From NCBI GenBank assembly GCA_016508695.1, contig VNKQ01000009.1, positions 1,736,001-1,800,000 on the forward strand: a DNA stretch of 64,000 nt, read 5' to 3'. Below are positions 58,821 to 64,000 of this stretch, in pieces (the stretch's first letter is position 1; each line of letters begins with the position of its first letter). This DNA comes from Hyphodiscus hymeniophilus. Its lineage: Eukaryota > Ascomycota > Leotiomycetes > Helotiales > Hyphodiscaceae. The position numbers and the translations under genes were made by a program. Under the pieces are notes generated by a model that saw nothing but the letters and a program-made list of their open reading frames with translations, had not been told where the DNA came from and searched no databases.

Positions 58821-61060
58821 ATGGAATTGTCCAATCTTCTATCAGGCCCTTCATTTTTCAACGATCCGACCTCACCAAATCAATTTTACGACTCCGCTCC
58901 TCATCGCAACCAATACCCGACCCCGAGTACAACGTCCGAAATGGAAGCACGACTTGCAGACCATAGAATGGGAACACCACCAACAACATATGGTGGAACT
59001 CAATCAGCATCAACAACACCACATACCACAAACATGTCTCCTTTTGGGAGCCCGACGCCCAAGTCTGTCGCATTCGAACTCCTCTTCCCGGAGAGCCCCC
59101 AATATCGGGCGCGACTTCCTATGAGAGTCCAGATATTCCCCCACGATACAACTGACTCAATTGTTACAACTGTCAAGAATTTCTATGGGCTGTACGCTGG
59201 CCCTGGGGGCGCAAAAGGCGTCAGCTTCGAGGACGACCAGGGGAACACCCTCATTGCCCGCTACGAGAATCTGCGAAACAACATGGTAGTATACGTTCGA
59301 GTCATCGATGAACCTTCCCAAGCTTCTGGGACTTATGGCCCATCCTCCTATCAAACAGGATCACCAGTGATGGCCTCTGCCTACTATGGTGGTCAAGGTC
59401 ACCATATGCCGCCTCCGGCCCAGGCCCTCAACTACGGTCAGCCAATATCACGACCAACTTCCAGAACTTCTCGCAAACGCAGCATCTCTCCCAATAGTGG
59501 CCGCGGCCGTCGAAGCACATCTGCAAGCACCAATCTCCCTCCTCTTAAAAAGAGTCGCTCGCGATCCGGTTTCAAGAGTCGAGGGTCTAGCGCACATGGT
59601 AGTTTCGCAGATAATCATAGCGATGCGATGAATGGATACAGCAGCGGAGATGGAGCCCCGGGCTCGGTCTCGAGTAAGACGAAGAGTGAGCATCTTGGGA
59701 ATACAGAGATTAGTCTAGACAACATTGTCGAGGGAGGGCGTCGCAAGAGGGCCAAGTTTGAGAGCTCCGTAAGTTTACCATTCCTCAACTTTATTCCCCT
59801 TAATCACAATTATTTGCTAACGATTCACCGCAGGAGTTGCCACTATTTGCTCCGCCCCAAATGCCAGCCGCCACCTCAAATTCTTCCGTTTCTCCTGCTC
59901 GCCGAATGGAGCACCAGAGAGCAGCCTACCCTTTCACGAACCCTTCGCACAACCCCTTTTCGAATACACAGTCCTTACAATCCCCTCAAAGTTATGGGAA
60001 CGGCTTCGGGCAGCCTGGTTTATACTCTACACCTGCTACATATGCTCGTCGCACTCGAGGAGGAGCATCCTATCCTTCCCACAGACAATCAACTAGTGCT
60101 ACACCAAACAACAGCTCCGGCATACTACCTACACCAGACCCTACAGTCCGTAGTTGCATGTCGGAGGAAGACAAAGACGTCGCACTTCAGTTGATGAGAC
60201 TGGGAGAGATGTCAAATATCTCGCACGGTCGCACATCCGCATCTACACTTGATGATACCTTTAGTGGTCGTGCAGATGCTGCTTCCTCTACTGGAGCTAC
60301 CAGTGAGAATGAGAGTGATAGTGAAGCTGAGCTACCACCTGTTCGTCGGCAAAAGCGCGACGCCAGCCCAATTTTACCGCCAGGCGCGATCCGCAAGATT
60401 CGCCCACATCTTGATGATATTCTTCCAAGCCAGGATAGCACAGAACCCAGTGGTGACGAGGCAGACTACGAAGATGGTCACGATGGTACTTTTAGACCTG
60501 GCGTGCAAGATGAGCACGTAGATGATGACTCCAAGCTCAAGGCAATCAGGTCTAAGAGCCTGACTTCTGTTGTGGGGAAGCCTCGTCCCACCGTTTCTGG
60601 AGCGAAGATCAACAAGTCAAGCAAGCCTAAACCTTCTCGCTCTGGTCAAGTCAAGTCTAAGAAACATGTCACTGCTGCATCTGGAGCCGCCAAGCCTATC
60701 TCCCCAACTTCAATGCCACCCCAGTCACGCAAGACATCTAATGCATCCAACTTGAACTTTCAGCATCCGCTTGCCAAAGATGAAGAAGACCTTTCTTCCA
60801 AGCCTCGCTGCCAACGGTGCCGTAAGAGCAAGAAGGGTTGTGATCGTCAACGTCCATGCCAGCGATGCAAAGATGCTGGTCTCAGCGCTGATCAGTGTGT
60901 CAGTGAGGATGAAGGCAATGGTCGCAAAGGCCGCTATGGACGCCACATGGGTGTTTCTGTCAAGAAGGATGAGGTCGGCTTGGAAGCGAACTTCATATCT
61001 GCTGGCGTTATTGCTGGAGGTCAAGGTAGCCCGGACAAGAGTAAGAAAAGGAAGCGATAG
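58821..61060 (+). CDS. Zn(II)2Cys6 regulator with N-terminal ubiquitin/PB1-like region and C-terminal zinc cluster
   Basis: Two exons, 58821-59768 and 59834-61060, giving 724 residues. Residues ~83-165 (VAFELLFPESPQYRARLPMR to VVYVRVIDEP) look like a compact beta-grasp fold with an ENLRNNMVVYVRV strand near its end. The middle is Ser/Pro/Tyr-rich, with a basic KKSRSRSGFKSRGSS patch resembling a nuclear localisation signal. The zinc cluster lies at the C terminus, C642-x2-C-x6-C-x5-C-x2-C-x9-C671 in KPRCQRCRKSKKGC and PCQRCKDAGLSADQC, followed by a basic end KSKKRKR. A C-terminal cluster is unusual, since most fungal zinc-cluster factors carry it near the N terminus. DNA binding is expected. 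Targets are unknown. Confidence 0.85.
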
Positions 61061-62446
61061 ATGAATCCTTGCCCCGGCCATCGCACTTCTCGGTTGCCAG
61101 TATTTTACACAATGCTCTATTCGTGTATTAACTTTTTCTTTGGATCGATATCGCCTCTCGATGCATATCCGTCTTCCAAAAGCATTGCTCAATATTCCGC
61201 ATCAACATCTCCTCTGTTCCTGCTCCGCGGCAGGATCTCGTCACGTATGCGTACCGCACATCACTGTCTTCAGCGTTCAATTGGTCTCGTCTGTTCTATG
61301 CTCTGGTCTAGTCTTGCAACATGGTGGTTCATATGATGGAATTCTATTTGGTTTACAGTTCCGCGCACCGGTTAGCGCCTACAATACTAGCCCGCACTCC
61401 TTTACGATTCATGGATATATTATACGAGTTTCCTTCTGTCCGGGTATCGATCATTTGCTGGTTGTTTCTGCTTGGATCTTGGCTTGTTGCAAGTGGATGG
61501 GATAGCCCATTGATGGAGAAGGGTATATCTTTTTGTGATTGCTGAGAATTGACCATCGAGCCTGAGATTGATATTACTTGATGGTTCTCGGGAGCACTAG
61601 ACGCGCTGGGTTGACGGATGGGATGGCAGGACGGCAACGGATGGAAGGAAAATGAAGGAGGGGAAGTCGGCAACGATCATGAGCTTTCCTATTATTGTCA
61701 CTGAACAATTCTATCATCAGGTCCTTCCAATTTCCATTTACGCGATTCCTCTGTTCTCTCTAATCTTGTACTGATGGAGTTGGCGGCGTCAATGGAATGC
61801 GCTTCTTGTAATAGTGCACATGAATGCAATTCTTCACATCATCTCGGTCCTTTCCTTTCTCTGAACTAGACTGTGGGATTGGAGTGTTTGAGCAGGGCTC
61901 AAGTAAATTCCCAACAACTTTGTCAACGTTTCGCAGGCTTGCTTACGTATTGGCTACTCCACCATCTGACATACAGAAAACGAAACGTGGCCACCGAAAA
62001 GCGCATTCTTCTCTCGGCTCGTCCCTTTCATCCCGATCTAGGAGAGCTACAAGTGTGGTTGATTTTTGCGCAAGGCAATTATTATTTGTAGACCTCACGT
62101 GGTCCTTCATCACGTGTCGTGTATTAAGAAGACGGGAAGTCGTTTTCTCTTTGGTGATCTCAGACGATGGTTTTTCGATTTCGCTTCGGATGCGGTTGGT
62201 AAGCATCGCCGCTCTGCTCAAGCGCTACCTTCTTCATCCTACCTACCTTAGGTTGCAGGTGCCTTTTACTCAAGTCGCTTGTTCTCGTGACTACTCAATT
62301 ATGATTTATTTACTATTGGGTTTTATCGTGTATAAATTCTTAAGTCTATATGAACATATTAAAGGACGTCAAATCGGCTCCTGAAGAAATCAAATCAAAT
62401 TCCTTAGAAAATATATTGCCGGCGACAACATCGTAGCCGTGCTGTT
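61061..62446. other. intergenic, 3' flank of the Zn-cluster gene
   Basis: About 1.4 kb. The plus frame 61824-62384 (186 codons) shows no motif and has a composition typical of unselected frames. It is not called as a gene. Confidence 0.5.
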
Positions 62447-62836
62447 ATGGTTGAACCACCTCCAGGGAGCACAGCCGGTCAGACCCGGCCGAAAGTGGAA
62501 TCCATGGCATGGCATTGGTTGACGAACCCTCTGCATTTCTCATTCATCGACCTCAAAATGCACTTCCGAATTAGGAATTTCCACAGTATGGCCCATCTAG
62601 GGATGCAGTTCTTGTCCAGTACCGTGCGTCTCCAGACCACGGATTCTAGGGATAGGGTGTACGGTATCCAAGGAATATGTCCCACGGGGATCGAGGAAGG
62701 TCATGCAAAAGACACGAAGGATGTCTATGCAGACGTAGCCAGGAAGTGGATTGAGGCCGACAAGTCTTCCTGCTGCTTTGTCGAGGAGTCGGTCTCCAAC
62801 CACAGTGGACTGCAAGCAAGACAACGATTGCAGTAA
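62447..62836 (+). pseudogene. truncated HET-domain-protein relic
   Basis: A 129-codon frame contains the HET-protein segment LQTTDSRDRVYGIQGICP followed by KDVYADVARKWIEADKS. Both are typical of the part just downstream of the HET core, where members read ATDPRDKVYALLGL and then a YADVAR-like helix. The HET core itself (SYVWG, LWVDSLC) is absent upstream, and the frame ends soon after in an unrelated tail. I read this as a fragment of a HET gene left by rearrangement or decay, not a working gene. Confidence 0.6.
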
Positions 62837-62877
62837 TAGAATAGAGATATTCCTGTTGTGCTGATTCAACTTCGGCT

Positions 62878-63806
62878 CTAATTTCCGGGTAGCTGAGCAA
62901 CTGGATGACAACCATGCAGCTCAGCTGGAGGCACCTCCAACTCTCCTATATGCTCCCTGATATACGCCTCTTCGGCGGACTTTGCTGCCGTTATATATAA
63001 GGGGACTGCGGGTTGAGCTAGTCGTTTCCTTCGTTTGTATATGATAGTTCCGAGCACGAGTGCAGCAATAAGGGCGAATCCTCCAATAGAAGTACCAATT
63101 GCAGCCGATATACCAGTCGAGAGCCGGCTACGAGTAACTGCTGGACTTGTAGGAGATGTGGTCGGAAGGGAGGAAGTGGCGGAAGAGGAAAGAAGGGAGG
63201 AAGTTGTGGAAGAGGAAGGAAAGGACATCGTAGATATCTGAGTGTTACTCGCGGATGCCCAAAGTGGAGTCTGTAGGAAAGTCAGTCTCTCATACACCAA
63301 TGGTTACTGATGAGATTACGCACAACTACCGAGGAGTAACTCGTATCATCGATTGTACCGAGTTGGAGAAACGAAAAACTTTGCGTGTCCTGCTGGATCG
63401 AGATGTTCGAAGTCATCACCATTAACGAGCTACTGTCAACATCTAAATGCCACGCCGTTCCATTTGCTGCGTTCGTGAAGAAAAACGTGCCATCCCCCCA
63501 AGGACCTATGTGCCAGAACATTGAGTCGTCCGCTTGCACAGCGTTGACCATGATTGGGACCAACCCCTTTTCGTTCTGTCCAATAGCTACACCCAGGTAG
63601 CCTTCTGATCCGGAAGCTCTGGTGCGCAAGACGTAGACTGAGGAATTGAAGGGAAAGATTTGCCATTGTTCTTCGGGGTCGCTGGTGTTTGTAACTTGGA
63701 AAAACACCGAGCCTTTGCCTGCATCGAAGAGTGGGCTCCCATCCATCGATTGGCCTCCGGTCCCAAAAACGATTTGATAAAAGCGGTTCGTGTCGAAATT
63801 CGCCAT
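62878..63806 (-). CDS. single-pass membrane protein with lectin-like N-terminal region
   Basis: Two exons, 63806-63324 and 63270-62878, with an intron GTGCGT...CTACAG, giving 291 residues. The N-terminal 160 residues contain repeats of a beta-trefoil or ricin-B-like flavour: FYQIVFGTGGQSMDG, EEQWQIFPFNSSVYVLRTRA, DSMFWHIGPWGDGTFFFTNA and GTAWHLDV, each with W or F plus a hydrophobic strand. The linker is Ser/Thr-rich. A hydrophobic segment (about residues 209-230, IGGFALIAALVLGTIIY) is followed by KRRKRL as a stop-transfer signal and a 40-residue cytosolic tail. No signal peptide is seen at the chosen start, so an upstream exon at 63807-64000 or beyond the window may exist. A similar layout is common in fungal surface proteins. 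Ligand unknown. Confidence 0.65.
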
Positions 63807-64000
63807 CGCCGAGTTGAATGCCCGTAACGTGCTCGAAGGTTTTGCTCGTAGACAATCTCGGTATAGGATTAGAATGGATTGTCCCTTGATTGCAACCAAA
63901 TGCAGGTGATACGGATGAGTCGTATTCTAGAAGCCTTGCCCTCGTGATGGAAATAACCAAATTAGGTGAGGGAGAGGAAAATAAAGAGGAAAATTAGAGG

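Noticed and set aside
61824..62384. 186-codon plus-strand frame
   Set aside because: No motif, and the reading looks like unselected sequence. It ends in AT-rich DNA.

Overview
This window is nuclear DNA of a filamentous ascomycete (Pezizomycotina). The protein-coding genes carry short introns of about 45-110 bases with GTAAGT/GTGAGT-type donors. The gene set is typical of these fungi: a HET-domain gene, an Ybp-type stress or kinetochore protein, a Zn(II)2Cys6 regulator, and a fungal mitotic cyclin starting MDARPQRP. A block of about 11.7 kb of extreme TpA-rich DNA looks like a repeat destroyed by repeat-induced point mutation (RIP). A leotiomycete is my guess from general protein character, but nothing in the sequence proves it.

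Layout, left arm (1-18.6 kb): 3' end of a choline-sulfatase-type gene; a seven-exon monosaccharide transporter (minus); a 3-kb intergenic stretch; a three-exon small cysteine-bearing protein; a gene-poor stretch; a HET-domain gene (minus) divergent from the ribosome-biogenesis gene EBP2; a coiled-coil protein (minus); GPI12/PIG-L (minus) divergent from a conserved membrane protein; and a one-pass membrane protein (minus) whose stop codon directly touches the stop codon of that membrane protein.

Centre (18,647-30,327): an 11,681-bp TpA-rich element bounded by 36-bp terminal inverted repeats (35/36 matching) and flanked by TA on both sides. Inside are tandem arrays of about 92-93 bp near both ends in inverted orientation, a nested inverted-repeat insertion near the left end, and at least two stop-riddled coding relics. 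The one on the minus strand (about 26.7-29.0 kb) still reads like a DUF6589-type fungal protein. This is the most interesting object in the window.

Right arm (30.3-64 kb): an unrecognised Pro/Arg-rich 450-aa protein (minus), a C2H2 zinc-finger protein (minus), an AhpD/carboxymuconolactone-decarboxylase-like protein (minus) divergent from an Ybp1/Ybp2-family protein (plus), a low-complexity basic protein (plus), a long coiled-coil protein (minus), RNA polymerase III subunit RPC53/RPC4 (plus), a mitochondrial aspartate-glutamate carrier with EF-hands (minus), a B-type mitotic cyclin (minus), a Zn-cluster regulator with an N-terminal ubiquitin/PB1-like region (plus), a truncated HET-protein relic (plus), and a lectin-like single-pass membrane protein (minus).

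The genes form no operon or obvious cluster. Most are housekeeping functions (rRNA processing, GPI anchors, Pol III, cell cycle, malate-aspartate shuttle), interspersed with fast-evolving accessory genes. All exon boundaries are my manual reading of splice signals, checked for open frame and total length divisible by three. No transcript or database evidence was available.
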